From positions 1 through 30,066 of the IMG/VR virus record IMGVR_UViG_3300020205_000528: a DNA stretch of 30,066 nt; one strand, given 5' to 3'. The notes below the pieces were generated by a model that saw nothing but the letters and a program-made list of their open reading frames with translations, searched no databases and was not told the DNA's origin. Below, piece after piece: positions 1 through 7,017 of the stretch. The DNA comes from a virus. A program made the position numbers and the translations under genes. Within the stretch, counting starts at the first letter, position 1, and each line of letters starts with the position of its first letter.

Positions 1-420
1 AAGTTTGAGGACGACCATAACAAGAAGTTTCCGTACCAAATGCTGTTTGATGCAGTGCGTGGTGCGGACTACGAGTTCATTAGCCTACAGCGGGATGAGG
101 GTGCGGATGCTTGCCCAACATGGGTAAAACAAGTACCATTAGGAACGTGGGACGAGACTAAAAACGCTGTTGCATCCTGTGATCTGGTCATCAGTTCTTG
201 TACGTCCGTGAGCCATTTGGCGGCGGCTATGGGTGTGGAGACTTGGGTGGTTATCCCTGTGATGGGGTATTACCTGTATGCACTGGATGGTGACAAGTGT
301 CCGTACTACGACAACATGAAGCTGATTCGCCAAGAGGTTTTTGGTGACTGGCAGGCTCCGTTTGACAAGATCAAAGAAAGACTGAGCATGAACAAAGTAG
401 AACTAAGGATGGTGTCGTGA
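1..420 (+). CDS. Glycosyltransferase family 9 / TPR-linked glycosyltransferase-like protein, C-terminal part
   Basis: The frame is open from base 1, so the start lies outside the window and only the last 139 residues are seen; an internal ATG at 40 is probably not the start. The stretch DLVISSCTSVSHLAAAMG followed by ETWVVIP resembles the nucleotide-sugar-binding motif of GT-B heptosyltransferase-like enzymes (family 9), where DLV..DT...HLAGALG is usual. Here the usual Asp before Thr is replaced (SSCTS), so the activity may differ or be lost. In phages such domains often end TPR-containing proteins and may modify host glycans or virion proteins. The stop codon overlaps the GTG start of the next gene by four bases, so the two are probably translationally coupled. 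The family call rests on the motif only. Confidence 0.6.
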   Translation, partial: KFEDDHNKKFPYQMLFDAVRGADYEFISLQRDEGADACPTWVKQVPLGTWDETKNAVASCDLVISSCTSVSHLAAAMGVETWVVIPVMGYYLYALDGDKCPYYDNMKLIRQEVFGDWQAPFDKIKERLSMNKVELRMVS

Positions 421-1553
421 GCTTCAGATATGTTTCTGGGATCAACAAGCCGGGGTTCAACCCTCTAGCGGCTCAGACCTCGACTACTTTTTACAACTTG
501 TTTAGTTGGGGAAAAAACAATAGTGGACAACTTGGCTTAGGAAATACAACATATTATTCCTCGCCAAAACAAGTTGGTTCTCTTACTAATTGGAGTTCTT
601 TTGCAGGATTAAATTCTAGTGTTGCGGCTGTTAAAACAGATGGAACTCTTTGGTCGTGGGGTCAAAACCAATTTGGTCAACTAGGTTTAGGTAATATCAC
701 TTCTTACTCATCTCCTAAGCAAGTTGGGGCTCTTACAAGTTGGTTAAATGTTGCCGCAGGATATGGTTTTTGTTTCGCAGTAAAAACTGACGGCACATTG
801 TGGTCTTGGGGGAAAAATAATTTTGGTCAATTAAGTTTAGGGAACAGAACTTATTATTCTTCACCTAAACAAGTTGGTGCGTTAACTAATTGGTTAAATA
901 CTGCCTCGGGTTCTTATGCAAGTTGTTATGCTTTAAAAACTGATGGAACAATATGGTCATGGGGTTATGGTGGTCAAGGAGCACTTGGTTTAGGCAATAT
1001 AACTAACTATTCCTCCCCAAAACAAATTGGCTCATTGACTAATTGGTCACGTGTTTCACCATCAGGTGGTTATGCCGCAATTGCCGTTACAACTAGCGGA
1101 GCATTATACGCTTGGGGTGATAATTCTACTGGATCATTAGGATTAGGGAATACAACTAACTACTCAAGCCCCAAGCAAATTGGTGCATTAACAACTTGGT
1201 CAAAAATTTCTAATGCAGGGGGAGGTAGTTTTGCAATTAAAACCGATGGAACTATTTGGTCTTGGGGTACAAACCCCTCTGGTGTACTGGGTAATGGAAC
1301 TGTAACCAATAGTTCTAGCCCAGCTCAAATTGGAGCTTTAACTAATTGGCTATATTTATCTGCAAATAGTTATGCTTCTCAACATATGACCGCTATAAAA
1401 ACAGACGGAACTCTTTGGGCATGGGGAAGCAATAGTGTAGGGCAACTTGGCTTGGGAGACAGAACTAATCGTTCTAGCCCCGTACAAGTTGGGTCTTTGA
1501 CAACATGGGGATACTCTTCAAGAGCAGGCGGCTCAACGCTTGCCCTAGGATAA
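417..1553 (+). CDS. RCC1-repeat seven-bladed beta-propeller protein A (putative receptor-binding or tail protein)
   Basis: The protein has 378 residues and starts at GTG in a GTGA overlap with the previous stop. After about 28 leader residues it consists of seven repeats of about 50 residues, each with a WSWG or WAWG box, GQLGLGN, SSPKQ(V/I)G, a conserved Trp, and KTDGT. Seven repeats fit one complete RCC1 propeller. RCC1-type propellers mediate protein or glycan contacts. In this position, next to tail-type genes and a glycosyltransferase, a host-recognition role is an inference. The DNA looks more AT-rich than its neighbours, which may reflect transfer. A close paralogue follows directly. 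Confidence 0.85.
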   Translation: MSFRYVSGINKPGFNPLAAQTSTTFYNLFSWGKNNSGQLGLGNTTYYSSPKQVGSLTNWSSFAGLNSSVAAVKTDGTLWSWGQNQFGQLGLGNITSYSSPKQVGALTSWLNVAAGYGFCFAVKTDGTLWSWGKNNFGQLSLGNRTYYSSPKQVGALTNWLNTASGSYASCYALKTDGTIWSWGYGGQGALGLGNITNYSSPKQIGSLTNWSRVSPSGGYAAIAVTTSGALYAWGDNSTGSLGLGNTTNYSSPKQIGALTTWSKISNAGGGSFAIKTDGTIWSWGTNPSGVLGNGTVTNSSSPAQIGALTNWLYLSANSYASQHMTAIKTDGTLWAWGSNSVGQLGLGDRTNRSSPVQVGSLTTWGYSSRAGGSTLALG

Positions 1554-1556
1554 ATC

Positions 1557-2714
1557 ATGGCAACAACAGTCATTACAGGCGTTCAATACTCAGGCATCTG
1601 GAGTCTCTCTGGTCAAGCTAACGCTGTGGCGTTGGGGACTTGGCCTGTCCAACCCACGCCAAAATTGTTTAGCTGGGGCCGAGGTGCTGATGGAGCGCTT
1701 GGCCTTGGAAACACTACAAACTACTCGTCACCTAAACAAGTGGGGGCATTAAACACATGGTCAAAAGTTTCTGAAGGCGCTAACTTGTCGTTAGCTATAA
1801 AAACAGACGGGACACTTTGGTCGTGGGGGGCAAACACCAATGGTCAACTGGGTTTAGGAGATACCGCCAATAGGTCATCTCCTGTGCAGGTCGGGGCATT
1901 GACAACGTGGTCAAAGATTTCTGCTGGTCAGAGTTTTTCTATTGCAATTAAAACTGACGGTACTCTTTGGGCTTGGGGTGATAACAATGATGGTCAATTA
2001 GCACAAGGAAATATTACAAAGTACTCAAGTCCTAAGCAAGTAGGATCACTCACCACTTGGTATAATATTTCCGTGGGGGCGCAATTTACCATTGCCACCA
2101 AAACTGACGGTACTATGTGGGCATGGGGGGTGAATTCCTCTGGTCAGTTAGGCTTAGGAGACATCACTAACAGATCTAGTCCTGTTCAAATAGGAGCACT
2201 CCTTACTTGGCTCAATATTGCTTGTGGAAATTACCACTCCATTGCCACCAAAACTGACGGTACTCTTTGGACATGGGGTAATAACGCCTTTGGTCAATTA
2301 GCACAAGGAAATATTACAAAGTACTCAAGTCCTAAGCAAGTAGGATCACTCACCACTTGGGTAGCCGTTGCTGGTGGGGTGTATCACACTGTGGCAACCG
2401 CAACAGGTGGCTATATTTGGTCTTGGGGACAAAATAGCAACGGACAGTTAGGACTAGGCAACACTACTAATTACTCTTCCCCCAAACAAATAGGTTCGCT
2501 TACTACATGGCTTTTAATTTCGGCTGCTGGTTATGGGTGTGCGTCAATTAAAACTGACGGTACTCTTTGGGCATGGGGCTATAACACCACATTTGGAAGT
2601 TTGGGGCTTGGGGATACAACAAACCGCTCCTCCCCAACGCAAGTCGGTTTGCTAACTTCTTGGCAAACTGTAGAAGCCGGATCTAACGTGGTGCTTGCTA
2701 TTGCCATCGCATAA
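1557..2714 (+). CDS. RCC1-repeat seven-bladed beta-propeller protein B, paralogue of the preceding gene
   Basis: The protein has 385 residues and starts at ATG three bases after the previous stop. A leader of about 35 residues (with GVQYSGIWSLSGQANAV) precedes seven RCC1 repeats built like those of protein A. Repeats 3 and 5 share LAQGNITKYSSPKQVGSLTT and are identical over 70 bases of DNA, which points to recent exchange between blades. Some blades read NRSSPVQ in place of NYSSPKQ, giving alternating blade types. The tandem arrangement suggests gene duplication with divergent leaders. A receptor-binding or virion-decorating role is inferred from context only. Confidence 0.85.
   Translation: MATTVITGVQYSGIWSLSGQANAVALGTWPVQPTPKLFSWGRGADGALGLGNTTNYSSPKQVGALNTWSKVSEGANLSLAIKTDGTLWSWGANTNGQLGLGDTANRSSPVQVGALTTWSKISAGQSFSIAIKTDGTLWAWGDNNDGQLAQGNITKYSSPKQVGSLTTWYNISVGAQFTIATKTDGTMWAWGVNSSGQLGLGDITNRSSPVQIGALLTWLNIACGNYHSIATKTDGTLWTWGNNAFGQLAQGNITKYSSPKQVGSLTTWVAVAGGVYHTVATATGGYIWSWGQNSNGQLGLGNTTNYSSPKQIGSLTTWLLISAAGYGCASIKTDGTLWAWGYNTTFGSLGLGDTTNRSSPTQVGLLTSWQTVEAGSNVVLAIAIA
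1991..2360 (+). repeat. Perfect 70-bp direct repeat inside RCC1 gene B (1991-2060 and 2291-2360)
   Basis: The two copies are identical over 70 bases and start exactly 300 bases apart, which is two 150-base propeller blades. The bases on either side differ. The other blades have diverged much further, so this pair suggests recent gene conversion or unequal crossover within the gene. Confidence 0.9.
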
Positions 2715-2741
2715 ACTTTAATTTTTCACAAGGAGTCACAC

Positions 2742-3131
2742 ATGACACATTACGTTCAGGTAGTCGGAAACGAAGTTAAGCAGGTATGGGATACCCCACC
2801 CGCTGAAGGTGTAGGCAACAACGGCTGGCGCAATGCCGTCGAAGTACGTCCTGCTATCCAAGCTGGACGTCAAGGTTACACAGCACACCGCTTTGACCTC
2901 AACGTCGATCCAGTGCAAATCATTTGGGATACATACGAGATCTCTGTTGACGAGCGCAAGGGTGGCATGAAGTCCAACGCTGGCTTTGAGTTCCAACAGG
3001 TTGTGAATTCTCAAGCTCGTAATCCTGAGACATACGATGCTTCTGCCATTGAGACAGCACGTCAAGCAATGATCACTAAGCAAGCCGCAATTGATGCTTG
3101 TACAACCCACGATCAATTAGACGCTCTGTGA
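2742..3131 (+). CDS. Phage hypothetical protein, tail-fibre-associated or chaperone-like
   Basis: The protein has 129 residues and a strong AAGGAG site seven bases before ATG. It starts MTHYVQVVGNEVKQVWDTPP, followed by a Gly/Trp-rich stretch (GNNGWRNAVEVRP). This is the style of small proteins found after tail fibre genes, some of which are assembly chaperones. The C-terminal third is helical and Ala/Gln-rich (AIETARQAMITKQAAIDAC). No catalytic motif is visible. It lies between the RCC1 genes and a methyltransferase whose GTG start overlaps its stop. Function is not assigned with confidence. Confidence 0.7.
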   Translation: MTHYVQVVGNEVKQVWDTPPAEGVGNNGWRNAVEVRPAIQAGRQGYTAHRFDLNVDPVQIIWDTYEISVDERKGGMKSNAGFEFQQVVNSQARNPETYDASAIETARQAMITKQAAIDACTTHDQLDAL

Positions 3132-3694
3132 AGTTAAACCTTGGTTGTGGCTACAACAAGCTAGACGGCTATGTCAACGTAGACAGTGATCCAAACTGCC
3201 AACCTGACGTACTGGCTGACCTAGAAGATAGCTTGCCCTTTGAGGACAACTCCGTAGATGAGATTGTCCTGAACCATGTTCTTGAACATCTTGGGCAAAC
3301 AACAAAGGTTTACTTCCACGTCTGGAAAGAGATGTACCGTGTGTTGAAGGATGGGGCGTTGGTACTGATTACCGTTCCTCACCACAACCACGACAACTTT
3401 CACCATGACGCTACGCACGTCAGGAAGATCACACCTCTAGGGATTGACATGTTTAACCAACAGCGCAATACCCAGACCATAGAGAACGGTGGGCAGGAGT
3501 CCACGTTGGGTCTTCAGATCGGCGTAGATGTGGCGGTCATGGATGTTGGGTACGATCTGACACCGTGGTTCAATGAGCACGTTCAGGGTAAGCCAAGAGA
3601 GTTTGCTGAGTTGGAGATGAACAAGTACAACAACACTTGTTTTCAGGTGCATATCAAGGCAAAGGCGTTTAAACCAGCAAGGAGCCAGAGATGA
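3128..3694 (+). CDS. Class I SAM-dependent methyltransferase
   Basis: I chose the GTG at 3128, in a GTGA overlap with the previous stop, because the protein then begins directly with VKLNLGCGYNKLDGYVNVD, the usual start of this family; 188 residues result. Motif I is LNLGCGYN, the acidic residue after the second strand is in NVDSD, and a motif like DEIVLNHVLEHL follows, then a post-motif VLITVPHH. These mark a Rossmann-fold methyltransferase of the Methyltransf_11 kind. The substrate is unknown. With the glycosyltransferase upstream and the kinase downstream, sugar or surface-molecule modification is plausible, but this is inference. Confidence 0.85.
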   Translation: MKLNLGCGYNKLDGYVNVDSDPNCQPDVLADLEDSLPFEDNSVDEIVLNHVLEHLGQTTKVYFHVWKEMYRVLKDGALVLITVPHHNHDNFHHDATHVRKITPLGIDMFNQQRNTQTIENGGQESTLGLQIGVDVAVMDVGYDLTPWFNEHVQGKPREFAELEMNKYNNTCFQVHIKAKAFKPARSQR

Positions 3695-4131
3695 AGATCC
3701 TTATCATGGGCTTGCCCGGTGCGGGTAAAACCACCCTTGCTACAGCCTTGGCAAGAGAGCTTTCCTGCGTCCACTTCAATGCCGATGAGGTGCGCAAGGA
3801 AATCAATAAGGATCTGGGCTTTAGCGTGGCTGATAGGCTGGAACATGCAAGGCGCATGGGTGTGATGTGCGACATTGCTTCAAGGTACGGCGCTCATGTA
3901 ATCGCCGACTTTGTTTGTCCTACCCCTGAGACTCGAGAAGCCTTTGGCGCTCACTTCATTGTTTGGGTGGATCGCATCAAAGAAGGTCGATTTGAGGATA
4001 CCAACAAGCTATTTGTACCCCCAGAAAATCACGATGTGAGGGTTGATGGTCAGTTTGGCATGCAGTATTACGCAGAAGAGATTGCCAAGATGGTTGAGCC
4101 ACCACAACCTAAGAAACGATGGGCTTATTAA
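3691..4131 (+). CDS. Adenylylsulfate (APS) kinase-like P-loop protein
   Basis: The protein has 146 residues and starts in an ATGA overlap with the methyltransferase stop. The Walker A motif GLPGAGKTT is at residues 8-16. It is followed by HFNADEVRKEINKDLGFS and RLEHARRM, matching the D-N/A-D-x-(V/I)-R substrate region of CysC-type kinases, and by IADFVCPTPETREAF with IVWVDRI, also typical of APS kinases. True APS kinases phosphorylate adenylylsulfate to PAPS, the donor for sulfation. Relatives in phage genomes are common and mostly untested. It ends in a small basic tail. Whether it acts on APS or on another small molecule cannot be read from the sequence. Confidence 0.75.
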   Translation: MKILIMGLPGAGKTTLATALARELSCVHFNADEVRKEINKDLGFSVADRLEHARRMGVMCDIASRYGAHVIADFVCPTPETREAFGAHFIVWVDRIKEGRFEDTNKLFVPPENHDVRVDGQFGMQYYAEEIAKMVEPPQPKKRWAY

Positions 4132-4144
4132 AATTGGAGACACT

Positions 4145-4288
4145 ATGAACGAAATTAAACTTTCAACAAACTTGGTAAATGCCGTCCTTCAATACCTTGG
4201 AAATCGTCCTTACACGGAAGTGTTTCAGATCATAGAGGCTATCCAAAAGGAAGCCAAGGAACAAGCCTCCCCCCCTCAGGATGAGTGA
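4145..4288 (+). CDS. Small hypothetical phage protein, 47 aa
   Basis: ATG at 4145 is preceded by TTGGAG at good spacing. An earlier in-frame ATG at 4043 would overlap the kinase gene by 89 bases and is less likely. The protein is mostly helical with a conserved-looking LVNAVLQYLGNRPYTEVFQI segment and an acidic C-terminus. No membrane segment or catalytic motif is seen. It opens the lysis cassette, and its stop overlaps the next start. Function unknown. Confidence 0.7.
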   Translation: MNEIKLSTNLVNAVLQYLGNRPYTEVFQIIEAIQKEAKEQASPPQDE

Positions 4289-4482
4289 TGGACAACGTAG
4301 AGACCAAGCTTGCTGTGCATGAAGCGGTTTGTACCGAACGCTACAACAGCATTGATCGTTCCTTGAGGGATGGGGACAAGCGCATGTCGAAGATCGAATA
4401 CTTGTTGTATGCGCTTATTGTGTGCGTTCTGTTTGGGCCGGGCGTGGCTGGCGAGTTTGTAAAGAAAATCTTGGGGCTATAA
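4288..4482 (+). CDS. XhlA-like small membrane protein (putative lysis-associated)
   Basis: The protein has 64 residues from ATG at 4288, six bases after AGGA; a GTG at 4285 would add one residue. The N-terminal 37 residues are charged and helical (KLAVHEAVCTERYNSIDRSL), and one membrane segment (LLYALIVCVLFGPGVAG) follows near the C-terminus. This resembles haemolysin XhlA-type proteins, which sit beside holins and endolysins in phages. Its TAA stop at 4480-4482 is immediately followed, in the same frame, by the next gene. Confidence 0.6.
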   Translation: MDNVETKLAVHEAVCTERYNSIDRSLRDGDKRMSKIEYLLYALIVCVLFGPGVAGEFVKKILGL

Positions 4483-5163
4483 ATTGACCCAATCACCATC
4501 CTCTTCGCCGCAAAAGCCTGTGTTACTGCAATCCAAGAAGGAACCGCTTTGTACAAACAGTGCAAAGAGTCCTTCATGGAAGTCAAGTCCACTGTTGACG
4601 AAGCTATTGGTGTCGCAAACGAAGTCCGTGGGTTCTGGTCTAAGCTCTTTGGAACAAAACCAACAACGCCAAAGCCTATGGCGAAAAAGAAGGAAGCCTA
4701 TGTAGCCGTTGACGAAACCAAGGTGATGTCAGACATCGTGGAGCAATTGACCACGTTCTTTCGCCTTCAGGAGCAGTTAGCGGCACACATAAGGGAAGAG
4801 GAAGAGAAGTCAAAGAACGTCTACGACCCCAACGCTAACTTAATGGAAGCCGCCCTAAAACGGGTAATGGCGCAGGATCAAATGGCGCTTTTAGAGGTTG
4901 AGATAAGAGAGGCGATGGTGTACGGCGCTCCCAAAGAAATGGGCGCTTTGTACAGCAAGACGTTTGAGACTCGTGACATTATTAAAGAGGAGCAGGAACA
5001 AGCCAGATTGAAGGAAGAGGCAAAGGAGAGGTACAAGGCATGGCAACGTCGGGAGGCAAAAAGAAACTTCCAACAAAAGTCAGCGTATCTAATAGCGACT
5101 TCTATATTCCTACTTTACCTATGGATGTGGCTCCTGTTCATCAATCGTTGGGGGAAGACATAG
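4483..5163 (+). CDS. Phage membrane-anchored hypothetical protein with apparent ATT start
   Basis: The coding frame begins directly after the previous TAA, in the same frame, and reads I(M)DPITILFAAKACVTAIQEG. A start of the form MDPIT(I/L)-F.A is what I expect for this kind of phage protein, and a GGGG ribosome-binding stretch at 4473-4476 lies six bases before ATT at 4483. No ATG, GTG or TTG occurs until TTG at 4549, which would remove 22 plausible residues. With ATT the product has 226 residues: a helical N-terminus (YKQCKESF..VKSTVDEAIGVANEV), a charged helical middle (QEQLAAHIREEEEKSKNVYD), and a C-terminal membrane segment (YLIATSIFLLYLWMWLLFI). It is probably inner-membrane; role unknown. 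The gene is secure, the start less so. Confidence 0.75.
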   Translation: MDPITILFAAKACVTAIQEGTALYKQCKESFMEVKSTVDEAIGVANEVRGFWSKLFGTKPTTPKPMAKKKEAYVAVDETKVMSDIVEQLTTFFRLQEQLAAHIREEEEKSKNVYDPNANLMEAALKRVMAQDQMALLEVEIREAMVYGAPKEMGALYSKTFETRDIIKEEQEQARLKEEAKERYKAWQRREAKRNFQQKSAYLIATSIFLLYLWMWLLFINRWGKT

Positions 5164-5408
5164 TGGGATGGATCGCCGCATGTGTGTTGATTGCCCTACT
5201 TCTGCCCATGTTGGGTATGCTGTATTTGGATGTGCTGGAGACAAAGCATGAAGCCAAGGTGCAGATGGAGAAGGTTGAAAAGTTAAGACGAGAAATTGAA
5301 AGGGAGCGACGTGACAAGAAGCCTGATACCTTTGCTGATAACCCTGTGTTTGGTGGGGTGCGAAGATCGTTTTCGATACCCCTGCCAAAATCCGACAAAT
5401 TGGAATAA
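5163..5408 (+). CDS. Small inner-membrane protein with coiled coil, spanin-like topology
   Basis: I chose GTG at 5163, which shares its G with the preceding TAG stop and has GGGGGA seven bases upstream; an ATG at 5040 would overlap the previous gene by 124 bases. The 81-residue product has one N-terminal membrane segment (AACVLIALLLPMLGMLYL) and then a charged coiled coil (KVQMEKVEKLRREIERERRD), as an i-spanin has. A lipoprotein gene begins inside it in another frame. The true Rz-like i-spanin lies further on at 6059, so this may be a second, independent envelope pair. Confidence 0.65.
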   Translation: MGWIAACVLIALLLPMLGMLYLDVLETKHEAKVQMEKVEKLRREIERERRDKKPDTFADNPVFGGVRRSFSIPLPKSDKLE

Positions 5409-5490
5409 CGTCGAGTGCAAGCCTCCAATATGTACCGCTACTGGCACATGCCCAGAGCAACTTATTAAACCTGAACAGGAGAAGAAATGA
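5311..5490 (+). CDS. Small Cys-rich lipoprotein overlapping the upstream membrane protein gene
   Basis: GTG at 5311 follows AGGGAG at five bases and gives MTRSLIPLLITLCLVGC, a signal peptide with lipobox LVGC; a TTG at 5296 is a weaker start. The 59-residue product is Cys- and Pro-rich after the lipobox (YPCQNPTNW, ECKPPICTATGTCPE), so disulfides are likely in the periplasm. The first 98 bases lie in another frame inside the preceding gene, the same kind of overlap as Rz1 in Rz. Small lipoproteins with this Cys pattern occur in other phages. Role in lysis is inferred. Confidence 0.7.
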   Translation: MTRSLIPLLITLCLVGCEDRFRYPCQNPTNWNNVECKPPICTATGTCPEQLIKPEQEKK

Positions 5491-5810
5491 TGGCTACTGT
5501 TGGATACAAACCAAATAATCGCCTTTCCGCAGAAGAGATCGAAGTTCGTGTTTGGGCTTTTGTCATCGTCATTTTGGTGACGATTCTGCTTGGCGCTATG
5601 GTGGCATTTCTGTACTCAGTGACCTACGTCACTCAACCCATGGCTGGCATGGCTCCCATCGACAAGATCTACACCCAACAGATCTCAACAATAATGGTTT
5701 TCATCACTGGGGTGCTTGGTGGCGTGGCTGGAAGATCAGGGATCAAGGCGGTAGCTAATGCGGTAGCCAAAGCCGAAGCCAACGATACTGATGAGCCACC
5801 AAAACCATAA
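5487..5810 (+). CDS. Two-helix membrane protein, holin candidate
   Basis: The protein has 107 residues and starts in an ATGA overlap with the lipoprotein stop. Residues about 19-48 form a long hydrophobic segment (VWAFVIVILVTILLGAMVAF) and residues about 71-83 a second (ISTIMVFITGVLGGVAG), with a charged, Ala-rich, hydrophilic tail. Two membrane helices, small size and position inside a lysis cassette fit a holin or antiholin. A second two-helix protein follows directly, so which one triggers lysis cannot be said. Confidence 0.65.
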   Translation: MMATVGYKPNNRLSAEEIEVRVWAFVIVILVTILLGAMVAFLYSVTYVTQPMAGMAPIDKIYTQQISTIMVFITGVLGGVAGRSGIKAVANAVAKAEANDTDEPPKP

Positions 5811-5819
5811 GGAATAGGC

Positions 5820-6062
5820 ATGGAGCAAACACTACGAGGTAAGCTGACTTATAGGGTGACCTTAATGGTTGCATCAACTCTATGCATCGTTGTGTGTGGC
5901 ATGGTGTTTACCTTAATGATTGCGTTGTTTGACGACAAGGTAGACAACACCGAAATCTTCAAACTCATCAGCCCAGCGTTCCAAACGGTGGTGGGTGGAT
6001 TTATTGGTTTGTTGGCTGGCATCAAGCTGTCCCATGACGATGAAGAGGTTAATAAGCCATGA
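5820..6062 (+). CDS. Two-helix membrane protein, holin candidate
   Basis: The 80-residue product follows AAGGAA eight bases before ATG. It has two membrane segments, about residues 14-37 (VASTLCIVVCGMVFTLMIAL) and 53-70 (TVVGGFIGLLAGIKL), joined by a short charged loop and ending in an acidic tail. This matches class II holin layout. Its stop overlaps the Rz-like start by ATGA, which supports a lysis role. It may act with the preceding two-helix protein as a holin/antiholin pair. Confidence 0.65.
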   Translation: MEQTLRGKLTYRVTLMVASTLCIVVCGMVFTLMIALFDDKVDNTEIFKLISPAFQTVVGGFIGLLAGIKLSHDDEEVNKP

Positions 6063-6523
6063 GCTTGTTCAATCCTTACGTCCTACTAGGCATCGTTTTG
6101 GCGGTGTTGGGTAGCTTTGGCGCTGGATATTACAGCGGTGAACAGAATGAGTATGAACGCCAACAGATTGAGATTGCTCGTTTGAACCAACAGGCAAGAG
6201 AAACAGAACAGCGTATGGGGGAGGTTGCTCAAACATACGCCCAAACTTTGAGGAAAGCCAACAATGTTGCAAAAGCTAAAGAAACTAAGCTACGTACTGA
6301 TATTGCCTCTGGTGAGCGCAAGCTGTTCATCCCTGTTCAAACCTCCTGCCCCGTATCAGCCTCCTCAGATCCCACCTCTGCCGCAGGAAATACAGAAACA
6401 AGAGCCGAGCTTGACCCAAGAATTGCTCAATCTCTTGTCGATCTCACCAGTCGAGGCGACCAAGCCATCCGCAGTCTCAACGCCTGCATCGATCAATACA
6501 ACCAAATGAGGAGCTTTAAATGA
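6059..6523 (+). CDS. Rz: Rz-like i-spanin
   Basis: The protein has 154 residues. An N-terminal signal anchor (YVLLGIVLAVLGSFGAGYYSG) is followed by a long periplasmic helical region (residues about 27-100, with IEIARLNQQARETEQRMGEV) and a C-terminal part with two Cys. This is the Rz family layout: an inner-membrane spanin that bridges to the lipoprotein o-spanin and fuses the membranes after peptidoglycan is cut. The o-spanin gene is fully nested in another frame, as with lambda Rz1. The last codons overlap the endolysin start. Confidence 0.88.
   Translation: MSLFNPYVLLGIVLAVLGSFGAGYYSGEQNEYERQQIEIARLNQQARETEQRMGEVAQTYAQTLRKANNVAKAKETKLRTDIASGERKLFIPVQTSCPVSASSDPTSAAGNTETRAELDPRIAQSLVDLTSRGDQAIRSLNACIDQYNQMRSFK
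6264..6509 (+). CDS. Rz1: Rz1-like o-spanin lipoprotein nested in Rz
   Basis: The 81-residue frame lies wholly inside the i-spanin gene in another frame. GAGGAAAG precedes the ATG. A Lys-rich start (MLQKLKKLSYVLILPLVSASC) leads to a lipobox whose -3 position is Ser, so it is somewhat atypical. The following segment is Pro-rich (KPPAPYQPPQIPPLPQ), which is the hallmark of Rz1. It should be processed, lipidated and placed in the outer membrane, where it binds the C-terminus of Rz. Confidence 0.82.
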   Translation: MLQKLKKLSYVLILPLVSASCSSLFKPPAPYQPPQIPPLPQEIQKQEPSLTQELLNLLSISPVEATKPSAVSTPASINTTK

Positions 6524-6987
6524 CCCAACTGACAGCCAACTTCTCCATACACGAGATGACCAAGTCTGAGACAGCCTTGCGCTTGGATATTGACAATACG
6601 CCCAATGAGGCGGAAACACAGGCTTTGCGCCTGCTGTGCGAGAAGGTTCTCCAACCCGTGCGTGACCACTTTGGCAAGGGTGTTAAGGTGAATTCTGCGT
6701 TTCGTTGTGTCGAATTGAATAGAGCGGCGAATGGAAGTTTGACCTCAGACCATGTCAAGGGCATGGCGGCAGATATAGAGATCCCTAGCGTCCCAAATGC
6801 AGAGCTTGCCCAATGGATTATGGATAATTTGGACTATACCCAACTAATCCTTGAGTTCTACACAAGCGGAATACCTGACTCTGGATGGGTACACGTCTCC
6901 TATGACCCTAACAACCTCAAAAAACAAGAACTGACCGCTACCAAGGTGGCTGGGAAAACTACCTACCTAAATGGGTTGGTTGCCTAG
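6520..6987 (+). CDS. Peptidase M15 family endolysin (D-Ala-D-Ala-type peptidase)
   Basis: The protein has 155 residues, with GAGGAG upstream and ATGA overlap with Rz. It has the M15 zinc set: SAFR (R62), SDHVKGMAAD (H78 and D85), and WVHVSY (H125), with E112 a possible catalytic acid. These enzymes cut peptide bonds in the peptidoglycan stem. There is no signal peptide, so export through a holin is expected, and two holin candidates lie upstream. Length is typical for single-domain phage M15 endolysins. Confidence 0.9.
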   Translation: MTQLTANFSIHEMTKSETALRLDIDNTPNEAETQALRLLCEKVLQPVRDHFGKGVKVNSAFRCVELNRAANGSLTSDHVKGMAADIEIPSVPNAELAQWIMDNLDYTQLILEFYTSGIPDSGWVHVSYDPNNLKKQELTATKVAGKTTYLNGLVA

Positions 6988-7017
6988 TAGTTGCCATACA
7001 ACGACAGGAGGCTTAAA

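Noticed and set aside
417-2714. The regular repeats considered as a CRISPR-like array
   Set aside because: The repeats are coding, about 150 bases long and diverged, with no short identical repeat-spacer pattern.
5119-5460. Minus-strand frame across the lysis cassette
   Set aside because: Antisense to two well-supported genes with signal and membrane features.
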